DNA of 64,000 nucleotides from contig NC_133027.1 in NCBI RefSeq assembly GCF_048771995.1, positions 64,417,501 through 64,481,500 of the forward strand. Direction: 5' to 3'. Origin of the DNA: Taeniopygia guttata (taxonomy: Eukaryota > Chordata > Aves > Passeriformes > Estrildidae). A program made the translations under genes and the position numbers. This document shows, piece by piece, positions 37,401 through 50,820 of this stretch (positions are counted from its first letter, which is position 1; the number at the start of each line of letters is the position of its first letter). The notes beneath the pieces are model-generated. The model had not been told where the DNA came from, did not search any database, and saw nothing but the letters and a program-made list of their open reading frames with translations.

Positions 37401-38790
37401 GTTATAACCTCTGGAAACAGACAATAGGCATGGCTACCTGAGGGCGATGGGGTGTCCCTAAGAAAGTCTGTACTTTTGTCAAAATTTTAAATGCTCCTTT
37501 TGAGCATGATGAATGATTTAAATCCCCAACTCTCTAAGTATTTAAGCTTCATTTTCTTTCCTATGTCTCTTCCTTTTGCACAGAAAGAAACAACCTTCAC
37601 TGGTTTCAGTTAACCTATCTTCACATTTCAGTCATTCAATATTTACATTTTTTACACTTGTTTTATTTTCTGAGTATTCCATGTGGTAACAACCCATCCC
37701 AGAAAAACAGACCATTTAAATTAATGAGAAAAGAAGTATTGTTCTGGAATAAACACAGAGAATGAATATTTCAAGAACATCAGTGCATTTAAAATTCAGA
37801 TTTATTTCTTAACTTGGTTTAACTGGCAGTCCTAAAAACACCTTATTTTATGATACATTATTCCCACCAGAAATATTCAAGCTGTCACAGGAATTTATTT
37901 TAATTTGCAAACAGAAGAACCAGTGAAATAGGTAAAGTAGACTTCACTGGCAGTGAAATCCCATTCACTCACAGTAGTTAAGGTTCCTTACTGCATTTAG
38001 GTGTTTTAGCTTTGATTTCTGGCTATTATTCTCCCTGTGCTCAGATCTGTTCTAAGTGCATTTTCCTGCTTACAGATATGAACATGCAAAAATATTTGCA
38101 ACATCAGGATGTGATTTACATTTTCAGTAAAAGAAAAATAGACTGGTAAATGTACTTTTCTGAAAGTACCTATTAATAAAGTTAAAAATTAGTAATTTCC
38201 AATCAAACAAACACACCGCCTTATGACATCTTCCCTGACAGATTGTTGCTGTGGGTTCTTTCCAGCTGACACCTGAACTAACCTCTTTGTTCACTTTCTT
38301 CCTACTGTGTTTTATATTGAAGTTCACCTCAATGATGGTACTCCTGCAGTATAAACACACCATAGAAAGAATCACTCCTCTCCATTCAAACATGCCAGTG
38401 TACAGGATGCATTTTTTATCAAACAACTACCCCAAACAAGCATGTCTAAAAATTAATGAAGACATTATGTCCCAAAATAAAACCAGGAGAGTTCAATATG
38501 ACAAAATGACTGCTTCCCATCCTCTGATAATCAATCCTAACAGCTTTCCCATTGCAAAACTAATTATTTAGATTCCCTATGTTCTTAAACACCATTTTGC
38601 CTGTTTGCACCATGTTCTTCTTACCAGTTTCTATAAATATTGTACATGTGCACTCAGTGGTACTGTCTGTAACACCAAACCAGTGGGAGCATTCCAAGTT
38701 GCAAAGTTATCCATTGGTAACCTGTTTTGACAGAGGTGTTAAGAAAGAAGGCTTTGTTCTTTATTTTTTAAACACTAGATGGCATTGCTT

Positions 38791-38808
38791 CCCCCCCCCA
38801 CCCCCCCA
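38791..38808 (+). repeat. Interrupted poly-C tract
   Basis: Nine C, one A and seven C in a row, then AGG. A simple low-complexity tract. Confidence 0.8.
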
Positions 38809-40444
38809 GGGAATACTTGAAGATGAAACTTGCCTTGATTTAGGTAAGAGAAAAATTAGTGGTTTGCCAGTTTTGATATGACTATCACCCTTACGAGCCT
38901 TTCCTGTAAATCTTAACTCTTGAGTGTACCACCAAGCCTTTGGTTTGTATTCCTCTGTCTGCAGCCCCCATACTTCTCCATGCACTAAAGAATTTCTGAA
39001 ACACTACTGGTGGAATGGTTTCCTTCAGGTTTCCTTTAAGTAATGAACACTAAAGCTACAGATGATGCAGAATATTTTGTTACATAAACTGTGTGTCCTC
39101 AACATGCTAATGAAGGTGGATACATTCCCTGGACCTTTCCTTCTCCAGCTGATTCTCTTTCTTTCATCACATATATTCATGAGCTGCAGCAGGAGCCAAG
39201 ACAAGCTATGAGGCAGGAAGGAACTATACAACCACTTTTCCCCAGGGCCCTTTCCCACAAGAGGAGAGGGATTGGGTTCCTCTCTTTATCATATAGCAGG
39301 AGCCAGAGCCAGTAGGGCATTGTCCAATTAAAATTAAATAGCAGCTGTTGACAGTTGCTTGTGGGCTAAATTGGTTCTGTGGGGAATAGCTCATTAGTGC
39401 CGTCATCTCCATGAAGAGCTGATTGTGTCCTAAGCGCGGGGGCTTCTGAGGCTGGACCTGCCTTTGGTCCACACCAGCATTATATGCAACGTTTGGTACT
39501 GCCACACTCGGTGTCACGGGCCAGACTTTCCTTCTCCTACCTTAGTGTACATCTCACTAAAAATTAACCACAGGGAACGCGCCGTTCCCAGACAGTCTGC
39601 TCTTCTTTCCCTACCTTGGAGCAGCACCTCTGGCCTGACCCGCAGCACGGCAGGGGAAAGGGCTGAGCGAGACGTGCCCCCTCTGTTCCTTAGCCCCTTT
39701 TGCCGATGAGGCGCGGCCGGACGGGCTGGCTTCTCCCTGGGGAGTCCCGCTGGACCGAGCGCCGCGGGGCCGGGCCGGGAGCAGCTACCTTGGCTGGCCG
39801 GGAAGGGTGAGGCTCCAGTTCGGGGAGCCACAGGTAGGCGGCGGCCTCCTGCTTTTCCCAGGTTCGTGGGAGGTTTTTTCCCCCCTCCCTTCCCTCCTCC
39901 TCTTTTTCCAGCTCTCGCTTTCCGGGTTGGGAGTTTGGTGCGTTCCGAAAAGTGCCTGCAACGGCGCGGGGTTCCCCAGGTGGAGCTGGTCCGGGCTTTC
40001 TCTCCCCTCCTCCTCTGGCTGGCTTTCCTCCTTTGTGGCCGCATCCAGGGCGCTTCAGTCCCCCTCCCACGCTTCCTCTTTCCCTCCCTCCCCGCCTCAT
40101 CCTCACTTCGGGGAGAGAAACCCGGGCTCTTTCCTGTCTCCCTGCCGGCCCGGGCTCTCACCGCGCCCGCCGTGCGGCGGTGCTGCGTCCCGCTCCGCTC
40201 CCCCTCCTCTCCCCTTCCCTCCCGTCCCCTCCCTCCTCCCGGGGCCGCTCCCGCCTCCGGGGGCCGCTCCCGCACATGGGCGCCGCGCGGGGCTCCCCCC
40301 GCGCCGAGGCGGCGGCTCCCCCCGAGCCCCGCAACGCCTAGCCCGGCCGCCCTCCCTCCCGCCCCGATTCATTTGTTGTTGTGCTGTTCTCTCTCTCCCT
40401 CTCTCTCCCTTCTCTGAACTTTTGTCACCGCGGCCGCTGCGCGG

Positions 40445-40474
40445 ATGAAGACTTTCCGCGCCGGGGACGCCTAG
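40445..40474 (+). other. Upstream ORF (9 codons) in NHSL1 5' UTR
   Basis: ATG AAG ACT .. GCC TAG ends 58 bases before the NHSL1 start codon. Another possible upstream frame starts at 40276 and stops before 40342. Whether either is transcribed depends on the real start site. Confidence 0.4.
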
Positions 40475-40532
40475 CTCTCCCCGCCACCCCTGCCGCTGCC
40501 GTGCCCCGCGCTGCTCCCCGTGCCCGGCCGCG

Positions 40533-40890
40533 ATGCCGTTCCCCCTGCGGACCCTGGAGCCGCTGAAGCTGTGCAGGTTGGAAGAGGCCGGCGGGGATGG
40601 CGCGGAGCGGGGCGGCCCGGCGCCCGGGGACCACGCAGGGACGGCGGAGGGGGGCGGCGGGCGCCGCCGCGGCGCGGTGCCGCTCTTCGGGACGCTGGAG
40701 CAGGTCAGCTCGTACGCGCTGGTGTCGCTGCTGATGCAGCTCTCCGACCTCTCCCGCTGCGCCGGCGACATCTTCGGCGGGATCCTCAGCGAGGCGGACT
40801 CCCTGTGCCACCGCAACGCCCGGCTCCAGCGCCGCCTCGGCGCCCTGGAGGAGCTCCTCGCTCGCCTCGACCACCGCAAAGTCAAGATCC
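40533..40890 (+). CDS. NHSL1: NHSL1 first coding exon with WAVE-homology domain (gene continues beyond window)
   Basis: Nance-Horan syndrome-like 1, a Scar/WAVE- and Abi-binding regulator of Arp2/3-driven lamellipodia and cell migration. The exon starts MPFPLRTLEPLKLCR, the NHS/WAVE-type N-terminus (compare MPxxKRxxxPxxLC in WAVE and NHS). After a glycine/arginine-rich insert come SSYALVSLLMQLSDLSRCAG and DIFGGILSEADSLCHRNARL, then LEELLARLDHRKVKI, matching the WAVE-homology helix. It ends at a strong donor, C|GTAAGT, in phase 1, fitting the PVSNLD start of the next NHS-family exon, which is not in the window. Position and orientation next to CCDC28A match human NHSL1. The start codon has good context (GCCGCGATGC). 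Confidence 0.9.
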
Positions 40891-41772
40891 GTAAGTACCA
40901 CCCTTGCCCAGCGCTGCGAGCTCGTCCGGGACGGTGGCGGGAGGCTCGGGGAGCGGGAGGACCGGCAGGAGGGCGGCCACCCGGTGGCGGAGCTGTTGGC
41001 GCGACAGGCTGGGCTAGTTTGTGATTTATTTGAAAATAGGAAGGAAACAGGGACACCTAAGCATCCTCGTCTCTCTTTTCCCGTGCTCCGGGGCGGCGGC
41101 CGCCCCCAGTCCCACCGCGGCTCCTCCCGGGCCCCGCCGGTGCCCACGGGCTGTAGCGTGGCGCTGCTCATCCCCTCCGGGCCACCACGGGCTCGGTGCC
41201 GGTGGCTCCGGCCCTGGATGTCGCCGGCCCGTGCGGGAGGGACGGTGTCAGCGTGCGGGGCTGGCGGCTGCGGGTGCTCCCCCAGAGCTCCTGCGCGGCG
41301 GAGCCCTCCTCACCGGGGAGAATGTGTCCGCGGGCGGGCAGCGGGCTGGCCGGGGGCCGCCAGCACCGGGAGCTGAGAGCGCTGGGATCCCGGGGGAGTT
41401 TGTTTATGTGCTTACGCCGGGTATGCGCTAGACTTGGGATCAGCCGAGCTTCTGACAGTTCAGCCCACATGCCCGATTAATTCTTTTGTATGTGCACGGA
41501 AAGACCTCAGTAAATAGAAACCTGGATGTATTTTGCAGCTGGTTTTGTGTCTCTCGGTTCTCTCGAGCTTCTGGCTTCTGTTCTTTGTGCAGAGCTGATC
41601 TCAAACTTTGAAATTTCAACTTCATCTGGAGCCCAGGCAGCAAGATGCAGATTCGGCCACGGATTCCTAAGCAGTGGCAGCATGGGAGGCTGTTCTTAAG
41701 TTTCTTTCAGAGCCTGTAAAGTGGCCCTTAGAAGTAACTAATTGTACACCTACACAGAACTATAGGAAAAGG

Positions 41773-41869
41773 TGTTTTTTTTGGTTTTTTTTTTTCCGTT
41801 TTTTTTTTTGGGTTTTTTGGGGTTTTTTTGGGGTTTGTTTGTGGTTTTTTTTTTTTTTTTTTTTTTTTT
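41773..41869 (+). repeat. T-rich low-complexity tract with G runs, ending in 25 T
   Basis: Alternating T runs and GG/GGG/GGGG groups end in an uninterrupted stretch of 25 T. It lies about 0.9 kb inside NHSL1 intron 1. Confidence 0.9.
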
Positions 41870-42624
41870 CCTTGAGCTCGGTCCAGCTTTGGAGAAAGGA
41901 TCCAGTAAAAATTGCATCTGGTACATGAAGTTTTTTTTATGCGTGACCAAGCTCCCCACAGACAATGTGGGAGATGGCTTGCAACATCAGCTTAGCTTTC
42001 TCAATGTGCTGGAAACATTCAGGAACCCAAATAATTGTGTTGCAACTTTTGTGGCAGCTATATACGGTGGTAAACCCAGCTTAAATAGGGTTGTTGCTCA
42101 GAGACCACTGACAGTTTTCTTCTGACTGGAAGTAGAAAGCTTGCTTTCTATGTGGCGCACTTATGAACAAAATTGATAAGGATGTCAATTAATTGATAAT
42201 TTCAGAAATAAGATTTAAAGGGTATGAACCCTGTATGGATAACTTACCTGTTTCATTGCAGAAGTATTCCTTATGGTATACTTGAGTATGTGATTTCTTT
42301 GGGGGAGGACACCATCATCATCCATACCAAACCTTGTGGTTTTTAAGTGTGAGGCTAAAGTTTTGTGCTAACCTGTTTTACTTTTTTAGGTTTATAACTG
42401 AATGATAAACTGAAGGACCATTTGTTTCTCACCAAGACAATTATAACCCTTTTCTGCCAATATAGTTGTGTTATTTAGGCGTGGCATTGTGCTGTCACAC
42501 TTGAAATGCAAGTGTGTTATTACTGGGGATACCTGCAGTATAGAGGTATATTAAATTGATTGCCTGATAGGAAGCAATATTTATTTATCTCAGTTTAAAC
42601 AGGATGCTAATGATTACCATACAT

Positions 42625-42670
42625 TGATGCAATGTATATAAAGGCACTGATGCAATGTATATTAAGGCTA
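42625..42670. repeat. 23-nt tandem duplication
   Basis: Two units of TGATGCAATGTATATWAAGG plus three bases lie head to tail. Confidence 0.9.
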
Positions 42671-43144
42671 CTGCTGCGCTGTGCAAACCCTGAAATTCTG
42701 TGTGTCAGACTCTTAGTGATTGTATTCTTTCTTAGTCATCCTTTTGCACAAATTATATATTCATGAATTTTTGTTGTTGTTGTTATAACTCAGTTCTTTG
42801 GGCTAAGCCTGTTATTACTTTTAATTTGATGGTCTTTGCACTTGTCATTGTGATGCCCAAAATTATGCAATTCTGATGTTTGGCGTTCTCTGCTCGGTTT
42901 TAAATTCTTTGCTAAGTGTCATTCAGTTTTGCTACTTGAAATGTCATTGCTGCTGCTACATTCACTTTTCAAAGATCTCATTCACTTAAGTGTAAGAGAA
43001 TTAATGATTATTTTGTTCTAATTTTTTGGTGTTTTGGTTGGTTGTTTGGGTTTTTTGCTGTTGTTTGTTGGTTTGGGGGTTTTTGTTTTGTTTGTAAAGG
43101 AAGATTATTTTATTTACCTATTCAGTCACTAGGAATTGATGTGT

Positions 43145-43178
43145 GATATTGACATGAAGCTGATATTGACATGAAGCT
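43145..43178. repeat. 17-nt exact tandem duplication
   Basis: GATATTGACATGAAGCT occurs twice without a change, so it is probably a recent local duplication. Confidence 0.92.
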
Positions 43179-46100
43179 GCACATAAAGCCATGACAGTTC
43201 CTGTAGGCTTTCTAGATACTGCAGTCTGGTCAAGGAGATCAGGTAGGATGCTCAGTTGCAGATAGAGTCATGAACATCTCTGTAATACAAGCCATCAAGA
43301 CTTGTCTGCAAATTTGACCCTGTTCCTGACATTAAAGAGAACTATACTGAAAACAAAGAAAATTGTTTAATAGTGCTGTCTTTGTTTGGGGACAACAGCA
43401 AGGGAGATTTTTCCTTCCGATTTTTGAAGTCTCATGGAGAAAGCTGTTTGCTGTTGCAGGATGTAAGAACAACAAGGATTGTATAATTGCTTTCCCATTT
43501 ACTACATTTTTACTGATCATAAACCTTTTCAGATATTGTAAATTACAGCACCTTTTGTGGTGCACAAGTATACACACAGGTGCAGCACGACATTTTGTCA
43601 GATAACTTAAATAATTTGCTCCTGCATTCAGGATGAGGGGATAGGACATTGTACACCTGCTTTTCAAATAATGGGTAATTTCTACTGGAATAAATGGCTT
43701 TTGTTATCTTTGTGGGGCCCAGTCAATAATTTCCTCTTGCAGCTGAAGGTCCCAGAACAACTTCTGAGATCCCAGCATGATGTTGTATGGGAAGGACTAG
43801 AAGATGACTAGAAAACTTCAAATCTGGGTTACAACCACTTTTTAAGAAGTAGCTGCAAACTGGCAGCTGGTAGAAGATATGCTATGTGTGTCCGTGGTGC
43901 TTGGGAAAGTACATAATTTGAAATTATGGTGGTTTTTTTTAATTTCAGTTTTGCACTATCATAAATTTTGTTTCAAAGTAAAGTTTGCATGCAGTACCCT
44001 TCAGATAGAAGGAGTCCATCAGTGTTTGTTCCTCACTGAGCATGGGCAGGGGTGCGAGGGAGGGAAAGCAGGCAGAACAAAGCTCTTTGTCTTCACTTAG
44101 TCACTCTCTGCAGTCAGTGACTGTGCTTGCTGGTCTGTCTGTACAGCGTGTCCTTGTGTGTGTGTAGGATCCATATGCTCCTAGATCTAGATATTAGAGT
44201 ATGAATAGGTAAATGTGTCTCAGATGATCTCTGATGTTTCTCTTCTGTTACATGCTCGCTGGTGCTCTGCGTGAATGCATTAGTACAAGGACATCCATCC
44301 ACTGCTCCACATGGGAGAGAGTTTTCTGAGGTGGCAAACTGGTTAAGGATGTGCTGCAGTGCAGTAGGTGCTGTGTCTTTGCAACCCTTACTAGGGATAA
44401 ACTTCCCTATGTCTGGAATTCAGCCATGCCCTTCAGCAGGGGGAGGCCTCCTTTCCAAGGGTTTTGTACTGGTGTGCTACATACATACTCGGAGAGTTTA
44501 ATTTCATGTCTGCTTCAGCACTTTGAAGGTAGCTTTCAGATGTATGCCGTCTTGGTGATGGCTGAGTTTTCAGATTCACTAGAATGATTCTGCCTTCTCT
44601 GGTTTGGTTTAGCTCTCTTTAACTTTTTTTTTTTACAGTGGCAGAGAAGTTTCTTGTTATATCCCCCCAACTGAGAAAATTGTGTTTGACTTGATTTCAA
44701 TACAAGGCTATTTTTAAGGCCAGTTGGTAAAATGGTTTCCTGACATGTATTTGAGCTTTGCGTAATGAGCAGGGTGTTGTGCCACAAGAAAGGAAATCAA
44801 AATATGATGAGACACGGCCCTATGGGCTGATGACTGGTTTATAACTCATGGTGATGGGAGGCACTAATGGCTCAAGGTGGTTCATAAAACTCGAGTGTAG
44901 TATGCAGAACTTGTGACCTTATTTCAGCTGCACTAGTCACATCTAGAGAATTAATTAGATTCAGTACATTTTTAAACAGTCTTTCATCAGGTTTTCATTA
45001 AGCTTATGTGTGTTGCTGTTTTGCATGATATTTTGTTGTATGTTTCCAGCATCCAGCTGCCATGATGTGTTTTACACCACGGGACTTGCCTAACAGCCTT
45101 TTATTTTCCAGCAGTGTGCATCTGTGGCTGTGACCTAGCATCAGGTGATGTAGTTTTTCATCACTTTTGGTTCTCAAATGTCAGGGTGGGTGAGGACAAG
45201 TGCCTCTTTGAAGTGATCAGAGCTCGTCAAAAGGCATAGGATGGCTACAGAGAAATCTTGCATGAGTTGCAAGGCCAGCTCTTGGGAAATGCTAGGGGAC
45301 CTTGTCATTGTTTTTGTAGGGCATGAAGAAGGACATTTTTTCCATTAATATTTGTCTTCTGCCATCTGCTGTTATTTATGCAAAAAATATTATTGCTGTT
45401 CTTTTCTGTAAATCCCAGTGGCTTGACAGACTGGAAGGCTGTTCCTTCCATCCTCTCTGCTATTTATTTTAAAGTCTTTCTGAAGAGATGAGTTGAGAGA
45501 GATGATGAGAGTTTAACCTAATGACAACTTCTGGTTCAGTGTCTCCACCAGCAGGATGGGGTTTGGCCAGTTGCATCTCCTGTTTTAACAAGAAATTAAT
45601 TTTATGGAAGGGAAGAAATGCTACCTCCTAATTAGTGTTGCTTAAAATCCTTCAGTGTTTGATTTTAAAGGCACAGCATAATAATTTGATTTTGATGCAC
45701 AATGTCTATACATATGTATGTTTTTTGGTGTTCTTTTTTCCCCTCCAAGTTTAAGGACATTAATGCATGAGAGCTGGGGGTGTGAGGAATATGGCTTTCT
45801 ATTTGTCTGCATGATGGAAGGACAATCCAGGTTACACTTCATCTCCTGCTATTTTGTTTAGTAAGTATTTTCCACTCTTTGTGTGCAAGGCAGTACTGGA
45901 GCACATTTCCTGCTTTAGCTGAACAGGAAGCTTTATTCAGCTTATTCCTAGGGAAACCCCTCCTCCATCCCAAGCCACCAAAAGTAAGCATTATTTGAGA
46001 CAGCATCAGTTGTAGGCAGGAGATGAAGGGGCTGGCTGGCTTTCTATACTTTCTGGTGTAAGGACAGAGAATACAAGATATTCATCACCTTGCAGCAATA

Positions 46101-47885
46101 AGAAGAATCCTTCTTTAAAAAAAGGTTTAGGGATTAAAAAAAAAATCAAACAACACACAGCCCCACAAAACACACCACAACCAAAATCTCCAAACTAACC
46201 ACCAAAACCACAGTGTGCTCATGAGAAAACTTTGGTGAGAAAAGACAGGCTTTTAGGTGAAGAACTCTATTCTAGCACTACTTGGGAGCTACTGTTCATC
46301 CATGATTACAAATGCTTGAGGTGTCTGCACTGTGGTACTTCTCTCTGTTGCTGTGCAATACAAAGATACAACAGCAAAGTTCAACCATGTTAAACAGTTA
46401 ATTCCTAAGTTCCCCCTGGGAAAGAAAAGAAGAAATTTTCTCTTTAACCCTGTTGTAATTATTCAGTTTGCTGCTCAGAAGCAATATAACTCTTGTTTTA
46501 TTTAGCTAGTGCAAGACTAATTATCTGTGGAAATTCAACCTGATCCAAAGGAGATTTCATTTGGAATAAGCAGGAAGAAAGTCTGAGTTAGAAAAAGATT
46601 TCCCATGGGGATGGTGGGCCAAGTCGTTGTCCTGCTGAGTGGCAAAGCTCCAGCTGAATTCAGTCTGATGAAGGTTTGGCTTGCTGTTCTGAAAACAGTT
46701 GACACTCTTTGGCTGAAATGTAGAGCTGCTTTGTACATTGCTCAGAACCTATTATGCACCACCTACCAACATTTATTTCTGTGGAACTTATGATTGGTTT
46801 GATCATTCAGGAAAACAGTGTTTAGGAGAGGTAGTTAATGAATTAAACATATTTGTATTTAGTTATTGTCAATTAGGATCTATTTTGAAGGTATTTTAGG
46901 ATGCACTAAAATGTCCACAGGAGTTTCTCTTCCTATTGGTATTGGCACAGTCTCATCTTGGTTGAGTGCAAGCTAATAATCTTGGTCTTGTGGGCTTCTC
47001 TCTAAGCTAATATGAATCTCCTGCAGACAAATAATTTTTTGGGTGAGCCTATTAACACAGGCTCATTCAACATAGAACAACACAGTGGAGAGGCACTGAA
47101 ATTCCTCAAGCCCTCTATCCTGGAATTTAAACCACCCTCTAATCAACAGAAAGTGGGATCAGGCTTTCAAGGGGGGTTGGGAACAGCTTATCCCACACAT
47201 GCTTAGTGTTTCCTGCATCTTCTAGTGAAGTGTTTGGTGCTAGCTGCCCTCAGCCATGGGGTACCTCATTTAGTGTTGCCCAGGCCAGGTTCACTGTGCT
47301 AATTCCTGGCCTTTTCCTGTGTTTCTGGGTGAAGGAGCAGCAATTTCCCTTTCTTCATCTTCCTTTTTTTCTGCCTACATGCTCAAATTAATGATAAAAT
47401 AAATGATGGCATGTTCTTTGCTTCCTGTTATCTGGAGCACTAGTGCAACAGAAACAGAAAGGAGGATTGGGAAACAGAAGGAATTAAAAGACACACATCG
47501 AAAGCTTGGCAATTATGCAAAGCCCCAGTTTCTTTTGTAGTCCTAAACTAGCTATCAGCAGGCGAGATCAAAGCTGTCCACCCTTACAGTTAACAAGATC
47601 AATTAAACATGCTAATTAAATGTTGTTTTTGGCTGTAGGTTGGATAGGAAACCTGCTGGTTGGATGGCAGTCTCCAGAAAGCCTGGATGTCATGCAATTT
47701 AAGAGACTAGAAAAAATATTTTGCTGTCTCTGGGCTTAGCACAGATTAATGTGGGTGGACTTTGTAAGTTGTTTGTAGTTATATCCTACCATATTTTAGT
47801 TGGGCAGGGCTGCTTCTGGTTTCAGGCTGTCATGGGTTTTTTCTCTTTGTCATTTGTAAATGATGGTGGTTTAAGTTAGGTTGTT

Positions 47886-47903
47886 TTTATTTATTTATTT
47901 ATT
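47886..47903 (+). repeat. (TTTA)n microsatellite
   Basis: Four to five TTTA units. Confidence 0.85.
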
Positions 47904-50379
47904 GGCCTCTTGTCCTTTAATCAGCATTGTGCATATGAGATTTCATTGTCCTTTAAGAACTAGGAGTAGTTAGAATATAAATGTTTAAGGTCTAATTCAT
48001 GTGATTGAGCTTTGGGCACTCTGCAGTCTGGAGGTAGGGTAGTTACCCCTGCAGAGAGAGGCACAGCCAAGTAATTGCTTTGATAACATTCTTCTGGGTA
48101 GTTACCCTGTTGAAGCCACTGAACTACACAGTTTTTAGGTTAAAACCTGATTAATTTTTTTATGTCCTTCCTCTAATTTTCTCCTCCTCATTTACCTTAG
48201 TAGTTTGGACTCCTCACTCACCCCTGCTCTGAGCTGCCTCTCCCTGTTCTGAGGTGTGACGGTTCCAGTGTCTGCTCTGCGCCTCACCACCCATGTCACT
48301 TGTTAAAACTCAGCATTTTGCCTTCCTCAAATACAACAGCCTCTGCAGGCCTGATAGTTGGTTGGGTTAGTGAGGAAGGAGGTGAGGAGACGGGAGGCAG
48401 AGACAAAGAAGGGTGAAATTTGATGGAGCTTTTGGGTTTCTCCTGACAGCCCCTCTCACCCCTCTATTTCATAACCCCTTGGTATTAGCCCCAGTGTAAG
48501 GCCTTCCTGCCTGGGGTTGTGGCACAGTGGGTAGCACCATAATAACTGAGTATGCCCCTTTATTGCTTCCCTTCCAAACATGTCCCTTTTTCTGCTATGG
48601 GAATATAAAGCAAACACAAAACCATTTAGGCTGTTACAGTGATGGAAGTGAGAATATCAAGGTATTACTTGAAATAAAAAAACCCTCAAAGGAACTGACT
48701 TTAATATGTGTCTGTGGCTGTGTTCTTATAACTTTCAAACTTAGAGGACATTTTAATGTTTCAGTAAGTTTAATTTCCGTAATGTGAGCAGCAGCTCTGT
48801 TTTAATTTGAAATTTGACATCTTGGTAACAGGTAGATCTGTTAAGTTAGTTGATTGGACGTTCCTTTTACTGTAATCAGGCTGTAGCCTAGCTAACCAAA
48901 TTTTGATTAATCTAAGATTGTAATTTTTTAATTAACTTAGCTCCTACTTTTCAGAGATTAGGACTAGAACAGCTGCCTCCTGAAGTAAGTATATTGAAAG
49001 TATGAATGCTACCTGAGCCATTTAGTTTTTTCTACTAGCACTAATTGTAAATGTTAATAGTAATGGAAAAATTATAGTAATTTAAAGCATATTGAGTAAT
49101 AGTGACAATGGTGGGATATTTTTTCTCCCCCTCATTGAGCAACCAATTGGAAAATGAAAACAAGACGCTTCTACAGTATGTTTTAAATAGTAATGTTGTA
49201 CTTGAATGCTCTTCTTTCTTGGTTCTTCCATTTTTTTTTTTTTCATGTCAAAATGCTGGCTACAGAAGAGCTCTAGTCAGCTTTTAAGTGGTAGGATAAA
49301 TATTGCCACTCACTGGCTTATATACATTCTTTGTGTCTGGCTGTTATATTAGTAAAGTTTCTCAAAATCTTGGGTTTGAGTAAGAAAGCAAGCACAGTCT
49401 TTCTTCTTGCAAATGGTTGTCTGTCTTTTGTTTTCTACTTTAGCAAGTTTTAGCTTTTGGCAGCAGATGGAGTTTGCTTACAGGAAGCTCAGCAGGATCC
49501 AAGATGAGTGCCTTGTGGGTTATCTCTAGTGGCACCTTTTGTTCCTGCTGTATGGAAGGGAAGAGCTCCCAAGCAAGGGTGCTGAGTTTCCCTTCCTGTT
49601 CAGTATCTAGTTCATAGTGAGTAACTGAATCTGCTTGGAACGACTGAGAAACCAAGTGATGCTTGGCTAATGCAGTATTGTTAAAAGTTGAAAAGAAAAT
49701 TTCAAAATGTAGTTAGCCATGTTGTCCTTAGAGACACTTGAAACATTTTGAAGTAAAAAAAGAACCCAACTACCAGGAAATGGGAACAAGATCTTACAAA
49801 ACTTTTCATTAACTGTGGTATTTAATCTTCAATTTAGAAGAAAGATAGCACAAGCAAAGTTTGATTGATAACACAGCAAAATCCATAACCCATTATTCTG
49901 GACATAATGCAAATAAGAGCCTTTCTTCTCAAATTTTGAATTATTTTTCCTCTCTCAAATATATGTCCTAGACAGTGAAAAATATTTCTTTGCAGAAGTC
50001 CAAGAACCCAAGAATTTCAGAAAATGACCACTCTAAGATTGAAGATATATGTTCAGATGCAATTAAGCACATGGTTGTAACCTCCTTTATACTATTTTGA
50101 TTTGTAGTGTTGGAAATATAGGGGCCTTCTGAGGCGAACTTTAAAATTTTTAAATGTGAGAAGGAAATAAGTTTGTTCTAGATGTGTTGTGAGGAAGAAA
50201 GAATGAAAATACAGTAATGTTCATAAATATGTCTTGGTGTGTTAGTGTAGATGCAGTTTTCTAAAAGTTGTTCATTGAGCTATTTCCTTGTTCTATTAAA
50301 ATAAAGGTAGGTAGCACTATGTGGTTCCTCCTGCTAACTTTATTTTAATAATGTGTATGTGACAGAAGATCACATATTT

Positions 50380-50820
50380 TTAAGGCATAAGTACACTTAC
50401 CATAAACTCATTCTGCATGGCTGAATGCATGCCATAGGTAATGGCTATGGCAGGAAACAGAAGGGTGATAATGGGGTTAGAACTGAGAGGTTTTGTACTA
50501 GTTGCATTTGCGACCTTGTTGGAAGCCCAGATATGGGAAACTGGTATGGCAACCGATCTCCGTGGGGCCAACACCCTTCCTGGTATCTCTGGCTGCTGCC
50601 CTGGCAGTGGGGAGCATGTGCAGTCCTGTTGGGCAGGCTGGGGCAGCCTGAGCCCTTCAGGGAGCAGTCCCGTGGAGGGGGCCCTGACCCCGTTGGGCTG
50701 CAGCTGGGCTCAGCCCTGGTTGTGCAACGCCAGCCCAAGTGGCTCTGCCTCCGCGCCTCGGAAATGCCGGCTGGCATCGCGCAGGGCTTGCCTCGTCCTG
50801 GGGAGACAGGCAGGATCATA
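50380..50820. other. GC-rich block with overlapping open frames in NHSL1 intron 1
   Basis: This is a GC-rich island in AT-rich intron. On the minus strand one frame is open for about 124 codons. A second frame ends with a hydrophobic stretch (ITLLFPAIAITYG) followed by QNEFM and a consensus donor, ATG|GTAAGTG, at 50400. No family is recognised. It may be a nested minus-strand exon, a diverged insertion or a composition effect. Confidence 0.25.

Larger units (their letters stand above)
25066..39690. other. Gene desert between CCDC28A and NHSL1
   Basis: This is AT-rich sequence with no frame longer than about 146 codons and none with coding character. It contains two CR1 fragments, homopolymer runs of T and C, a small repeat of ATTAAATAGCA near 25.78-25.83 kb, a TA-rich palindrome near 26.38 kb, and a GC-richer patch at 37.13-37.44 kb. 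Distal enhancers of NHSL1 could lie here, but nothing in the raw sequence identifies them. Confidence 0.6.
39690..41400 (+). promoter_or_regulatory. CpG-island promoter and 5' UTR of NHSL1
   Basis: A strong GC/CpG block of about 1.7 kb around the first NHSL1 coding exon, with many GC boxes, a CT-rich stretch at 40388-40415 and no TATA box. The long open frames on both strands (up to about 317 codons) reflect base composition. The transcription start is not identifiable by eye. Confidence 0.85.

Noticed and set aside
39514-41171. Open frames of up to 317 codons on both strands around the NHSL1 promoter
   Set aside because: Same composition effect. Only the frame starting at 40533 matches a known protein family.
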